From Blattamonas nauphoetae (lineage: Eukaryota > Preaxostyla > Oxymonadida): a stretch of DNA of 64,000 bases. A program made the translations under genes and the position numbers. The notes beneath the pieces were generated by a model. That model was not told where the DNA came from and did no database searches. It worked only from the letters and a program-made list of their open reading frames with translations. The DNA lies in assembly GCA_033064195.1 (NCBI GenBank), contig JARBJD010000048.1, forward strand, positions 62,001-126,000. Direction: 5' to 3'. Of this stretch, positions 8,826-21,636 are shown in pieces. Positions within the stretch are counted from its first letter, which is position 1. Every line of letters starts with the position of its first letter.

Positions 8826-11800
8826 TCAATCGATTGTGACAGAATAAACAGTCTCAGGAGGAGATGAGAGAGAAAAAGTGGCAGGATCGCCGAAATACGA
8901 TCTCGATCGACACACCCGCAAGACTTTCCCAGTCCACACCATCGTCGAGCGACGCAGAGACCCGTTCTTCTCCTCCTCCATCCCCTTCACCACAATCGTC
9001 TCTTTGTGATGAGATCCACGCAGCCGCTCTCGGAAGGAGCCTGACTTGACTCGGAGAATTCGAATGTGGTTCTCGCCAGCCGACAGCGACGACAGCCTCT
9101 GTCCATCATCCGAGAAGCAGATGGCTTCCACAGGTCGTGTGGAGACACTCACTGTTCGGTCCGGCTGGGTTTTTCCAAAGCGCCAGAACTGGATACTCCC
9201 GTTTAGGAGACCGACGGCGAGTGTGGTCGAGGCTCGGTCATACGCGACCATGGGGCACTTGGAGTGGAGATGCTGGATGAGGATGGTGATCGAGTCAGAC
9301 ACAGACACGACCTTCATCAGCGGCTTGAACGAGGACGAGAGAGTGTGTTTGGAGGTTGTGTTGGAGAGCGTCCAGAGAATGCAGAGTATCGATATGAGGT
9401 GTGGGATCTGTTGGATGAATCGCGTTGTCACATTGAATCGTGAAAACCACAACACCAAAATGCTCGCCAGCCTCATCAGCGACCTGTCGTCCTGCTGTTC
9501 CCCAACCAGAAGTCCTTCGAATGTGGTCAGGAACGCCTGCGGTTCAACTCGTCCCAATTCAACCAGCGCCCGCACACCCGAAAGCGACCCCGGTGTGGAC
9601 ACCTCTTCAGCTGCGACAGTCGATTTCTGTTCCTCGTCGGATGTGCTGTTGTCAGCTTTGAACGTGAAGACTGGGTATGTGTCGAGACTGAGCACGAACA
9701 GCTGTCGCATCAGGCGAAGGATGTCGGAAATGTACGGACGGAAAGCGACGATGTTGCCGTGGAGGAGATTGAGGGAGAGGATGCCAGCTGCCTCTTCGCC
9801 CTCATCCAGCTCTGATTCCACTCCATCAGCGAGAGCCTTCGAGACCTGTTTGGAGATGGCTGAGACGAGTTGGAGGATGACGTGGACGAGGCGTTGGAGG
9901 AGCAGAGAGGACACAGCTGTCCCATCCACCTTCACAATCAGACTCAGAATGACCGGCACAATCATGTCGATTCCCGACCGAAGTGTCACAACAACAGGAA
10001 CCTCGTCCTTCTTTCCTTTCTGCGAGAGCGGGTTGGACAGGAGCAGCTGCCCACAGATGTCTGCGAGGCGATGTGTGGTTGGCTTGCTCATCGTTCGGAT
10101 GAGGATGGAGAGGAGCGAATGCACTGCATCATAAAACGAGGATTGGACAGCAAACGGCTTGTCAGATGCGGGGCTGCTGGAAGAGGGGTAGCTTGTGAGG
10201 TGGACGGAGGGGATGAGCGTGCTGATGTAGGAGAGCGAGGGAGGGACGAATTGGGAGTTGGGAGTGCTCTGGTTGGAGGTGTTATTCGCCAACGATTCCT
10301 CGATTTTGCTCAGAAGCTGGCTGGACTGTGACTGGATGAACATGCTCCATTTGCTCTTCGTGTCTGCGTCTTCGAAGAATCTCGATTCGCCCAGAATGTT
10401 GAAGAGTGAGAGGCAGAAGAAGCTGAGAATGGACGAGAGAGCACTTGTGTGTGTGAACGCCCTCATTCCAGCAGAAGCGATTGGGAGAGTGAGAGTGATG
10501 GAGTGGGAGGAAGGAGGAGAGAGAACGTATCCATGTTGGAGAAGAGGGGCGTTGGGAAGGTTGAAGTGTTTGAGAAGAAGCGCATCGTTCTCTTCCGACA
10601 GTCCAAACGGAAGGAAGAGTGGGACGAGCGAGAGAAGCGTCGTTCCAAGTGTCTCGTTGTCATCAAGCGAAGAATTCGCAGCCAATCTGAACTGCGTCTC
10701 AAAGTCCGAAAGCGACGGCGCAAATAAAAATGGGTTGCCGTCCCCAACATTCGGTGGATCGCTGATCCTTCCGAGAGCAGCAGTGATGCGCTGGCTGCGA
10801 TGGGAGAGCGAGAGGAAGCCAGCGAGCATTCCCAACATCATGTCGACGGCGATGACCACTGCTGGGAGGCTCGACTGCTCAGTGAAGTTGTATGCGGGGA
10901 GGATGAAGTGGAAGATGGAGAATGGCGACTTGCTTGCGAGAGGGAGGGTGTCTGCGATGTTTGTGGATGGGATGGGAGTGTGTTGGCGTGTGGACGAGTT
11001 GAACGAGGGCAGGTGGAGCGAGTGTGATGTCGGGTGTGTGTGGAGAGCATTAAAGAACTCCGAACACGGCATCTTCGGTTGTCCGTTGCGGTTCAGCAGC
11101 GATCTGAGTGGGCGGAGAGGAGGAAGAGTGTCGAGTGGCAGAGAGAAGAACGTGAAGAATGTCTTCGAGTTGTAGCGGACGAGATGGAGGCTGCGGTGTC
11201 TGTGGTTGTGCTGCGTCTTCTTTTCCATCGTCTGCCACAAGAACGCCTCCAGACTGTGCACAATCTGCTCTCTCCTTCCCAACATCTCGTTGTGCACGAG
11301 TGGCGGAAGAACCGACGAGATCACATCTCTGTTCAGCGCAGCGTTGGGCGAACCCGAAGTTGGCGGGTTGAACTGCGTGAAGCCCTTTCTCAAAAGATGG
11401 TCCACCATCGGAAGGTCGTCTGAAGTCAGCGTGAACATTTCGTGTGGGCGGAGGTTGAGAAGAGTGGAGAGAGGAGATGGAGCTGAAGCAGCCTGTTGTG
11501 GTGTCGGCGAGGGAGGGATGAGGAGGCTTGCAGGGTTGTCTGTTCGGTTGTAGATGTTCTGTGAGATTGGGGCGAACGAGAATGTGGAAGATGGGCCGAA
11601 GCTGTCGAGAGCTGCCGCGTAATTTGTGAGATGCTCGCTGAACTGCTTCTGTCGCACGCTCTTGTCGAGCACAGTGGACGGCGAGAAGAGCGTGGAGAGC
11701 ACTGTCTTCATCAGGACCGTGGAACCTTGTCCCACTCTGATTCCTGTCTGCAGGTCGATGAGCGTGGTGTTTTCGCTAGATGGCTGGTTGATGATTGCAT

Positions 11801-14800
11801 CTAGATTGTCCGGAGTGGCTGATGTGACTGGGAGAGACGGAGAGCGGGACGGTGTGATTGGCTCATCAGAATGGACTGGCGGAAAATCACGAACTTTCGG
11901 AATGACGAAGACTTCGGAGTTGGCGTAAGGACGAGGCGAGACTGGGTAAGGTTGAAGAGGAGGGGTTCGTGCTGGAGGGAAGGGGGTGAGGGACCGCATG
12001 GGAACTGCCGATGGAGAGAGGGGATCACTCAGATTGTCAAATGTGGTTGGGGGAACCAGCAACGGCGCTGATGTTGTTGCTGTGATCGGACTGACGTTGA
12101 TTTGCGGTGCTTGCGATTGGAAGATCGACGAGACAGTTCGGAATGTCGTCGGAGCTGGCGGAACATAGTGAAGATGCATGGCTGAGCTGTTCTCGTGTCG
12201 GCTGTCGCTGGTTGTGGAGAAGGCAGACACAACTGAAGAGATGATGGTCTGGGCGAGACCCACTCCTTCCTCTCCACAGAAGGGAAGAGGCGGCAGATGT
12301 CGTTTGCTGACGAGGTGATCAGAGATGGAGTAGCCATGATCGATGAAGAACGACTGCGACGAGGGAAGGTTGGAGAGGAGAGTGGATGTGAGCGGGGAGG
12401 ACGTGTTGGGCACGAGGAGAGTGAGAGGGAGAAGATCAGGTGCGACTGTGAAGGGATGGTGTCGAGAGAGGAAGCGAGACGAGAAGTCTGTGTTGAAGAA
12501 GATGCTGTCGTCAAACAGACGCACACTCGTGTCCACCAACACTGTCTCGTGTTTGGGTGCTGCAGGCGAGACAGGAAGCAGGTTGTCAAACTGGACAGAA
12601 GTGGTGTCGATGAGAAGAGGAGAGTCGCTCGGAGCGACGAGGGACGAAGCAAGGACTGGAGTGTTCATGGAAGATGTTGTGAATGAGGCGCCTGACGACG
12701 AGGATCGTGCGTGGGTGGGTGGGAGGGGAGGAGGAGCGGAGATTTCCGGCTCTTTGGAGTGCGAGTTGATGGACAGAATGTGGGCTATAGAATTCCACTC
12801 GAGAGAGGAGATGATGAACGGGTTGGACAGCTGAAGTGTGGGCTGTTGAGGGATGATGTAGAGTTGGGTGAGTGTGAGCATGTTGTGGATGCACACCGTG
12901 TTGTCCAGACTCACAGACGCAACCAGTGCTGACACTGTGAACGCAGACTTCTCTGCTTCCCGCTCCTCTCCCCCTTCGATGATCTCGTCTGTCGTCGAAG
13001 CAATGCCTTTCAGGATCTGCGGAGGAACCTGTTTGAGCAGCTTCTTCGGGCTGACCTTCTCCGAAGTTGACAGAAGCCGCAGCAGCTCGATTTCAGCGGA
13101 CGACAACACGTCGACCATCGACCCTTCCAGATCGTCCATCGCTTTGTATCGAACGACGTTGTTGGGCTGCTGTTTCGACTGTCCTTTCTTCTCGTTCCGC
13201 GTGTTTAGCGTGTTGAGCACGTATTGCACAACAACCTTCCTTCGAATATCCAACCGTTTTCGAGTTTCATCATCTTTCGCTGATTGTGTCTCGAGCTGAA
13301 TGTCTTCGAGCGAAGGAGCAGAGAAGAAAGTGACGGGTGCCGAGTGTGCTGTCGAGGTGAATACGAGAATGTTATACGGATACAGCCAGACTCGCACAAA
13401 CACACTGTTTTCTGGTGCCACATCGACATGCGCAGAGTGGGGCGTCGGAACGGTGTATTCGCCAGTTAGGATGAGGTGAGGGAAGGCGGGTGGGATGAAG
13501 ATGGATGTGACGATGCTGGATGGGATTATGGGGATGTCTGGTGGGGAAGGAGGGGAATAAGAGGGGAATGGAGTGAATGTGAGTTTTGGGTGTGTTGGAT
13601 GGATGGTGAAGAGAGTGGCCAGCGACGGGTGTCGTTGGAGGGTCACAAACGGGGTGGAACGGCGAGAGATTCTTCTTTCTTGTTTTTTCAGCTTTCTTCC
13701 CAAACATCCAGGGAATGAATCTGCAAAACACGAAGTTGCGTTTGGGATGAAGAGGCAGGCGTCTTTGTGTGGGAAAGTTGGTGTTTCGCCAACAATAAAC
13801 CTGCCACTGTGAAGAGTTGGTGTTTGGGGGTGTGGGGAGAAATAGAACAGCCGTTTATTGGGAAGGACGACGACAGGGATGGTTCGACACAGTTCGAATT
13901 GTGTCTCCGCTGAGAACGACCCAAATCCGAATCTTGACTCACCTGTGCGGAAAAAATGTGGGTATCGTGTGAGACCAGTGCAGTCAACCAATTTGAGGCT
14001 TACATCTGGAAGATCTGGCTTCTGTTCTTTTGAGGCAGGTGTTTCTTCGTTATGGACAATCCGAAAAACGAAAAAAAGTGGGTGAGATGTCCACACAACC
14101 ACAAGTTCATCATCAAAAAATGAAGCCCCCACCCAACCATCGTTGGGGTCGAGAGACGGTGTCTTTGTGAAAAGTGGTGGATGTGATGGGATAGTCTCAC
14201 TAAATCTGTTTAAGAGACGTTCTTGAGGTCCTGTTGTGACTGTTTTCTGTTTTGTTCTCCTTTTCTGCCTCCAATTCTCGTAGACAAGGTTGTGTTCCAA
14301 AGCAGAGGCTGCAGCTTGTCCGAGCATTTCCTTATTTGGCGAAGGAAGTGCAGTGAGTGGAGTCAGTGTCCTCCCTGACAGAAAAACGACCACATGATGT
14401 GTGACAGCCGCTACAATCATTCCGGAAGATGATGACACGATTCTGGCGTCTGTGTCTGAAAGGACGTGCTGGGCTGCTCCAGAATGAGGAGGTTGACATG
14501 CAGATGGAGAAGATGGAAATGAACGAAGAGAACAGGCAGCAAAAGAAGGGACTTTGTGAGTTGTGAAATGAGGTGGATTTGTTGCGACTATCTCCATGGA
14601 GGAGAATTGTTTTTGCTGTTCCTCCGAGAAAGTGGATGAAGTAGTAATAAATGACCGGATTTTTGGAATATCAATATTCTGTGTTTGAAGTGGGAAGACT
14701 TGTTGAATTGTATCAGTTGAGGGTGATGATGTGGCTTCGATTGGATGCGAAAGGACGGCTCCATCAACACCATAAGAGAGTATCACTATGATGGGATGAA

Positions 14801-15462
14801 TAACGAAAAAGTCATACCGACCCCCATTTCGGTTTTTGAGAGGCACATCGATCTGATTTGCTTTCGATGTCCTTCAAGTACAGAGACAGTTTTCAGGTAA
14901 AAGGGATCGAATATGAGAATATCTGTTGATATTCCACTGATGGCAATCGTGCCATTGGGAAGGGCGAGTACTTGTCTTGGTTTTTCGGCTGTGAGAAGGG
15001 TGATGTGGTGATGAACCGTGATGAGGGAAAAGAAATAAAAACTGACCATTCATTGGAAAACATGCGAAAAGGGATCCATCATGAAGATCCCAGATGTAGA
15101 TATCACAGTTCTGGAAGACTGTAGAAGAGAATTTATGATGAGTGATGAATCACACCAGCAACAATAAAGAAACGTGTATGGCTTTCACAACAACAAATAG
15201 AGAGGCATGGGGAACATGTACTGGGAATGAACACTTGAGTCGAATGGTAACACTCGCCTTTGGCAGCACTGTCAATATTCTTCCATCGAGAGACGAGTCC
15301 TGTTGTACTACCAGTGAAAAATTCTGAATCTTCCAAAAACACATCAACACAAGTAATGAAATTCTGAGGAATCTGTTGCCATATCACAAGAGGGATTTGG
15401 GGTGGCATTGGAAGAAAAAAATGTGGTTCAATGGACTTGGCGAGATAGAAAGTGCTAGACAT
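8826..15462 (-). CDS. WDR7/rabconnectin-3beta-like WD40 protein
   Basis: Four exons (15462-15156, 15118-15047, 14988-14818, 14785-8826) separated by introns of 37, 58 and 32 nt. Phases are consistent and give about 2169 residues. N-terminal WD40 repeats: IPLVIWQQIPQNF, FFTGSTTGLVSRWKN, CDIYIWDLHDGS, ILIFDPFYLKTVSVLEGH. The middle is a long helical region broken by Ser/Pro/Thr-rich stretches. The C-terminus returns to WD40 (MVAYDRASTTLAVGLLNGSI, AICFSDDGQRLSSLSAGENH), the same architecture as WDR7/WDR72 and DmX-like proteins, which regulate V-ATPase assembly and vesicle acidification. A stop-free 33-nt segment at 13943-13975 has GT-AG ends and could be a further intron. The gene is nearly twice the vertebrate WDR7 length. 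A fragmentary copy lies at 26855-29275. Confidence 0.7.
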
Positions 15463-18286
15463 TGAAGAAAAGAGAAATAAAACGTTGATTCATTTGATGA
15501 GATGAGAATAATTAATGATATGAAATGAATTGAACACAGAATATGTTGGATTTGTTTCTTCGCGACGATATCTTGTGAATGGGAGTGGACACCATCAATG
15601 AGTCCCATACAATTCACACTACCTGTCCATATTGGTCCCAAAGAAGTGCAACATCCGTCCTGCTCCATATTGACCATTGTCATGTTCTGCATTCTTCGCC
15701 TGAATGAAGATGAACTCCGACGCATCGTGCCAGCCTTCCTCCAGAAAGCACGGGATTGGTCTTCGAAGCATCTTCAGATCGACGATGCCCCTTCTATAGA
15801 AAGTCGGTTGACGGATGAGCAGCTCAAAAAGATGTTGACTTGCGATGAAACTTTCATTGAACAGACCAGTCACAACGCGAGAGAAGAATCCAATCCGGCC
15901 GAGACACCGAGCAATCACACGCTGATCGCACAATTCGCAGATGTCGACGAAGAGATGTAAACTACCCTCTTCTTGTCGGTAATCGTAATTGCTGGGTTGG
16001 ACGAGGTAGTTCGTAATGAAGTCGATGGAAGGAGCAAGCAGTTGTTCGAGCTGTGGCTGATTCAGTCGAGCGGCGCTGTGGCGAGCTTGTGGCAGGCTTT
16101 CGACGACAAAAGCACGAATAAGTTCCTCGAGTGAATTGCAACAAGAGGCGATTGGGAGATTGTTCTGGTTGATCATTCGCATCACAACTCCAACTGTTGC
16201 CAGATCCACATCCTCCCACTCGCCGAATGTTGGTGGAGGTTTGTGCGGTTTAGCGCGAAGGAGATAGTAAATCGGACGAAGAGGGAAAAAGTCGATGTGG
16301 AGAGAGAGGAGAGACTCAAATGTGTGGAGGAAGTGTTTTGTTGTCCTGCCAAATTTTCTGAACAATTTGGGAAGATACACAGACTTGAGCTTCAATTTGT
16401 GGAACATGCAGATGCTAAGGACGGTGTCATCATCCAAAGGAGAGTTGCTGTCGAGCAGAGATACCATTCTGTCCACAACATTGAGGATCTCTTTGTCGGT
16501 GAGACAAAACACAAGTTCAGATGTGAGGATGAAGGGCGGGGATGGTGACGAGAGAGCAGCCTCATCCATGTTTTTCCTCATTTCCTTTCCAAATGTTTTG
16601 GTCACGTTATTTTCGTATCTGTATTGAAACAGATAGACGAAGAAGTCAATGATCTTTTCACGGAAATCTTCATCCAACGAGAACGGATGGAGTGAAAGAT
16701 GGATGATGTACTCCTTCGTGTGTTTGAAGAATGAGAGGAAAGCCTCGTCCAGTTCCCTTCGAAGGTCAGTTGCTGACGGAGATAAATCATGATCAAGAAG
16801 TCGAATCGTATGGAGTTGATGTCTCAAAGTGGAGACGAGGTTTTTGTGGAAAGAGCGGAAATCATCAGTGAAGGGCAGCTTCGACGGAACAACAGCATTG
16901 ATGAAGTTTGGGAGCCATCCACACAAAGTATGCTTCATCTGAATCAAAATATCCTTATCGCGCATGAACCAATCGAATTGATTGAGAATTGTGGACGATA
17001 GGTGAGGATTTGTGGGTGTGAAGAGTGCCCAGAGGGACTTAGTGTCCAACTGCGATGAAGAGACGATCCTACGATCCACTTTGAGACCAAACTTGTCGTC
17101 AGAATAAAAGAATATTTTCACACATTCTGGACGACGAGATACGAAGTTCATAACATCCTCGACGACCAAATCGGAGAACTGCATCCCCTCGCTCACTCGA
17201 GCAATCAGATATTCAAATGCCTTCACCCAGGGCGATATTATTTTGGAATCCGTCCTATCAAAGCAAAGATAGCGTTCTGCTTCACTTGAAGAGGGAAGGC
17301 CCAAAATGGAAGCAAGTTCGGTCAAAATTTCTGTCCGACTCCCTCCTTTAGATGGTTGGATCACCGAAGAGGTGAAACGAGAGTGATGGGTAATGCGGCC
17401 AGCGTTTAATTCTCGAAACGTCGACAGAAGGATGGAGTCGGAGCGATGATCAGTGCGGAAGAAATCAGAAGCGGATGTTGACAATAACTTCGATGAGCCA
17501 ACATTGAAGAAGGAGAGAGCAGCCGTTCGGAGTGTGTCAGATGGAAGAGAATGAAGATTGATCAAGGACGTTGCCAGTCGTTTGTGTTGGTCTTTCTCTG
17601 TTCGGAAAATAGTTTTGAGCAACAGGCTTTCAAGTCCCGAGCGATGGTTGATGTGGATAGATGCATATTCCAAGAAACGTACAGCATGATTCATTTCGGT
17701 TTGTGACAGGCTCATTTCAGAGTCGACTTGATCGAAGAGCGAGATACAGCCCTGCCGGAGATCATCGGTCATCATTGAATCCTGCAAGACCAACCTCCAA
17801 TCTGACGTGATGGAGATGGGAAGAGATTTCCGATCATGCTCCAGGTGTGCTTGCTCTGACATTGTTTGGACATTGATTCGCTTTCTTTTCATTTCATATT
17901 GAAGAATTCGCTTTGAAATCTGGATATAGTGACGATCATCCGCATTAATTGTGACAAGATCAGATATGGACCCGAAAACCGAAGAATCGGTGGAAGAATC
18001 GCGACATGTCTGACTGACGGTTTCACTTGATGGATGGTCGATGTGTGAATCCGAAATACAAGTGCAACCAGATTGAACGGATTCAGGAGACTGCGAATCT
18101 GTCTTGATTTGATTCATTTTACACTTGGGAGAGATACTTGACTGATCAGACCCCTGAACACTTTGTTTTCGAATTGTCTCATTCTACTGAAACCAATCTC
18201 AATTCTTTTTCTTCAAAATACACATCCTATTGTGATATATCCTTTGGTCAGTGTTTCAAATCCCTGAAGCACTTACTTCGCTCTCA
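15441..18286. repeat. Tandem duplication unit, copy 1
   Basis: About 2.85 kb repeated directly at 18385-21195. The unit starts inside exon 1 of the WDR7-like gene, just past its ATG, and ends upstream of the 832-codon gene, so it carries that whole gene with both flanks. Identity at both edges is easily seen (shared runs around the CTAGAYATTGAAG and CCCTGAAGCACT motifs). It then stops abruptly. Confidence 0.85.
15619..18117 (-). CDS. Unrecognised 832-residue protein, intact tandem paralogue
   Basis: Single open exon of 832 codons. I recognise no domain. The protein is soluble-looking and mostly helical, with many Ser/Asp and scattered Trp residues. The N-terminal 40 residues are Ser/Cys-rich (SGCTCISDSH), followed by a segment starting about residue 60 (DDRHYIQISKRILQYEMKRKR). 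The C-terminal third is best conserved between the two copies: VVMRMINQNNLPI, LAPSIDF, NYLVQPSNYDYRQE, CELCDQRV and CLGRIGFFSRVVTGL, with a helical-repeat feel. No signal peptide or membrane segment is visible. The paralogue at 18539-21027 has an extra segment of about 70 residues near residue 220 that is missing here. Probably a lineage-specific family; no function is claimed. Confidence 0.75.
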   Translation of the reverse strand: MNQIKTDSQSPESVQSGCTCISDSHIDHPSSETVSQTCRDSSTDSSVFGSISDLVTINADDRHYIQISKRILQYEMKRKRINVQTMSEQAHLEHDRKSLPISITSDWRLVLQDSMMTDDLRQGCISLFDQVDSEMSLSQTEMNHAVRFLEYASIHINHRSGLESLLLKTIFRTEKDQHKRLATSLINLHSLPSDTLRTAALSFFNVGSSKLLSTSASDFFRTDHRSDSILLSTFRELNAGRITHHSRFTSSVIQPSKGGSRTEILTELASILGLPSSSEAERYLCFDRTDSKIISPWVKAFEYLIARVSEGMQFSDLVVEDVMNFVSRRPECVKIFFYSDDKFGLKVDRRIVSSSQLDTKSLWALFTPTNPHLSSTILNQFDWFMRDKDILIQMKHTLCGWLPNFINAVVPSKLPFTDDFRSFHKNLVSTLRHQLHTIRLLDHDLSPSATDLRRELDEAFLSFFKHTKEYIIHLSLHPFSLDEDFREKIIDFFVYLFQYRYENNVTKTFGKEMRKNMDEAALSSPSPPFILTSELVFCLTDKEILNVVDRMVSLLDSNSPLDDDTVLSICMFHKLKLKSVYLPKLFRKFGRTTKHFLHTFESLLSLHIDFFPLRPIYYLLRAKPHKPPPTFGEWEDVDLATVGVVMRMINQNNLPIASCCNSLEELIRAFVVESLPQARHSAARLNQPQLEQLLAPSIDFITNYLVQPSNYDYRQEEGSLHLFVDICELCDQRVIARCLGRIGFFSRVVTGLFNESFIASQHLFELLIRQPTFYRRGIVDLKMLRRPIPCFLEEGWHDASEFIFIQAKNAEHDNGQYGAGRMLHFFGTNMDR

Positions 18287-18384
18287 CTGGCTCATTCGAA
18301 TTCTTGTGTGGCTGCTGATGGAGACAGAGGAGGACCGTTTGGGAGACCGTATGAGAGAAGCAGAGTGAGGAACATTCGAGTGAG

Positions 18385-21195
18385 TGAGATAGCAATTGCT
18401 AGATATTGAAGAAAAGAGAAATAAAAGGATGATTCCTTTGATGAGATGATAATAATCAATGAAATGAAATGGATTGAACACGGAACGTGTTGAATTCGTC
18501 GATTCGTAACTTCACCTCATGAATGGGAGTGGACACCATCAATAAGTTCCATCCGATTTAAACAACCTGCCCATATTGGTCCCAAAGAGTTCCAGAATCA
18601 GTCTTGTTCCATATCGAGTATTGCCATGGCCGATATCCTTCGTCTGAATGAAGATGAATTCCAACGCATCTTGCCAGCCTTCCTCCAGAAAGCACGGGAT
18701 TGCGCTTCGAAAGATCTTCGGATCGACGATGTCTCTTCCGTAGTAAGTCGGTTGACGGATGAACAGTTGAATAAGACATTGACTGATTCGGAAACTCTTT
18801 TCGAGCAGACCAGTCACAACGCGAGAGAAGAATCCAATCCGGCCGAGACACTGAACAATCACATGTTGATCGCACAATTCGCAGATCTTGACAAAGACGT
18901 CTACACTATTCTCTGTTTCTTGTCGGTAATCGTAATTGCTGGGTTGGACGAGGTAGTTCACCAGAAAGTCGATGGAAGGAGCGATGAGTTGATCGAGCTG
19001 TGGCTGATTCAGTCGAGCGGTGCTGCGCAGAGCTTGTGGAAGGCTTCGGGTGACAAAATTACGAATGATTGAATTCGAGTTAGATGTGATTGGGAGATTG
19101 TTCTGGTTGATCATTCGCATCACAACTCCAACTGTTGCCAGATCCACATCGTCCCACTCGTCGAATGAGAGCTGACGTTTGTGTGGCTTGACGTTGAGGA
19201 GATACCAAATCGGCGCCCGATCTAGAAATTCAAAGTGGAGAGAGAGGAGAGACTCGAGTGCATGTAGGTATTGATCAGTTGTTCTGCCAGCTTTTCTGAA
19301 CACTTCAGAAAGATTCACATAGTTGAGCTTCTTTTTGGTGAATGTGCAGATCCGAAGGACGGTGTCATCATCCAAAGGAGAGTCGCTGTCGAGCAGAGCA
19401 ACAATTCTGTCCACAATGTTCATGATCTCTTCGTCGGTGAGATGAAAGCCTCGTCCAGTTCCCTTCGAGCTTGATCATGTCTCTCCCTGCCCACAGCTGA
19501 TCGAATATTACGGAGTTGAGAATACAATGTGGAGATGAGGTTTTTGTGGAAATAACTGAAGTCATCAGAGATAGGCAGCTTCGAAGGAGCAACAGCATTG
19601 ATATAGTTTGGGAGCCATCCACACCACACATGCTTCATTCGAATGTTAATGTCCGAGCGTTTTGTGAATCCTTGTAATTTATGGAGAATTTTGGGCGAAA
19701 GTTGAGGATTTGTTGGTGTGAAGAGTGTCCAAAGTAGTTTCGAGTCCAACTTCGACGAAGACACGATTGTATCGTTCACTTTGAGTCCAAACTCGTCGTC
19801 AGACCAAAAGAACAGTTGTACTCGTTCTGGACAACGAGATATGAATTTCATCATCGCCTTGATTTCCAAATCGGAGAATCGTTTCCCCTCGCTCACTTGA
19901 GCAAGCAGACTTTCAAATGCTTCCACCCAGGGCGATATCATTTCGGGATCCCTCCAATCAGAGTGAAGATAGCTTTCTGCTTCACTTGAAGAGGGAAGAC
20001 CCCAGATTGAAGCAAGCCCATCCAAAAGTTCCTTTCGAATCTCTCCGAAAAATCGGTTGACCATTGGAGAGGAGGAACGAGAGTGAAAGGTAATGTTGCT
20101 AGCGTTGAATTTTCGCATCGTTGATACAAGTGTGAAGCAGGAGTGATGATTAGTGGGACAGACTGGCGTGGCAAGGAGATACCGGATGTATGGGCAGAAC
20201 GATTGGAAGATGGGATCAGCGAGATTTTCTAAGAGCAGTGTGGCGGAATAACCAAAAAAATAGTTCATAATCGATGTCAGATGGCGGTGAAATTCCATAG
20301 TTGCGTCGTTTAATGGAATTTCATGTGGTTTCAGGATTAAGAAGAGTTTTGGCATCAATCCAGTTGAACTCACTGCAATAGTGAAAGAAATGGATGATTC
20401 ATCGAGGCCAACGTCGAAGAAGGAGAGTACAGCTGTTCGGAGTGTGTCAGATGGAAGAGAGAGAAGATTGATCAAGGACGTTGCAAGTCGTTTGGGTTGG
20501 TCTTTCTCTGTTCGGAATATGGTATCAATGGGTCGATCTGAGATGTGTCTAGGACGTTCGATGCGAATTTTGGCATATTTCAGGAAACGGACAGCATGAT
20601 TCATTTCGGTTTGTGACAGGCTCAGATCAGAGTCAACTTGATCGAAGAGAGAGATACAACCTTGCCGTAGATCATCAGTCGTGATCGAATCCTGCAAGAC
20701 CAACCTCCAATCTGACGTGAGGAAGGTGGGAAGAACGATCTCGCCATCCTCCAGATATGATTGTTCTGACATTAGGTGGATATTGATTCGCTTTCTTTTC
20801 ATTTCATATTGCAAAATTCGCTTTGAAATCTGGATATAGTGACGATCATCCGCATTAATTGTTACAAGATCAGATATGGACACGACAACTGAAGAATCGG
20901 TTGAAGAATCGCGACATTTCTGACTGACGGTTTCATGTGTAGAATCCTCCACGTGTGAATCCGAAAGACAAGAGCAACCAGATTGAACGGATTCAGGAGA
21001 CTGCGAATCTGTCTGTATTTGATTCATTTTACACTTGAGAGAGATGTTTGACTGATCAGACCCCTAAACACTTTGTTTTCGAATTGTCTCATTCTACTGA
21101 AACCAATCTCATTTCTTTTTCTTCAAAATACACATCCCATTGTGATATATCCTTTGGTCAGTGTTTCAAATCCCTGAAGCACTCACTTCGTTCTC
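18385..21195. repeat. Tandem duplication unit, copy 2
   Basis: Direct repeat of 15441-18286, beginning in a remnant of the WDR7-like exon-1 start, where the ATG reads ATA. It ends just upstream of the second copy of the unrecognised gene. Point differences and two sizeable indels separate the copies, so the duplication is not recent. Confidence 0.85.
18539..21027 (-). pseudogene. Second copy of the unrecognised gene, frame-broken
   Basis: Homologous along its length to 15619-18117. The 5' part (21027-19420, 535 codons) starts with the same MNQIQTDSQSPESVQSG motif. It ends shortly after RRELDEAF because about 80 codons present in copy 1 are missing and the junction is out of frame. The 3' part (19423-18539) then continues the family sequence in another frame (NIVDRIVALLDSDSPLDDDT to the end). 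It retains a segment of about 70 residues that copy 1 has lost. Either a pseudogene or two separately expressed halves; no splice sites that would bridge the junction are evident. Conservation of both halves suggests the break is fairly recent. Confidence 0.7.
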
Positions 21196-21636
21196 ATGAT
21201 GATTTCAAAGAACTGGAATGAACTGATATGGGTAAGAGTGATTAACAAGGTAAAGAAGTGCGAAAACAACAGATAATATAAGAACACGATTGTTAGGCGA
21301 GTTAATCGTGTTTGAACACTCCTCTTAAACGAAAAAGCCAAAGAACAACAATAGCAAAGAAAGGGACAGCGAAAGGACCTTGTGATAGACATGGGACATA
21401 ATTCAATTTCGGGACATAATTCCCTCTTTGAGCGATCTATTGACAATTAAGGTCTAATATTTGTGAAAATAATTCGTGAACTGGTCTGTTCACGCCACAA
21501 AAGTCAACGGAAAGGAAAAATTGTCTTGAAGTGGAGAAAGGAGGATCAACGTCTGATCTTCCCACAATCAATGTGACAAAATCTCCGTTCTCCGAAAAAA
21601 GTCATATCCCAGTCCTTCTCACCTTCCACGTCTCAG
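21196..21636. other. Intergenic stretch
   Basis: 440 bp between the duplicated unit and the small gene at 21637. I see no extended open frame with coding character, no RNA gene and no repeat. Confidence 0.5.

Noticed and set aside
9046-10134. Long open frame on the plus strand, opposite the WDR7-like gene
   Set aside because: Antisense shadow of a long real exon; no domain, Arg/Ser-rich composition, and the minus-strand product has clear WD40 sequence.
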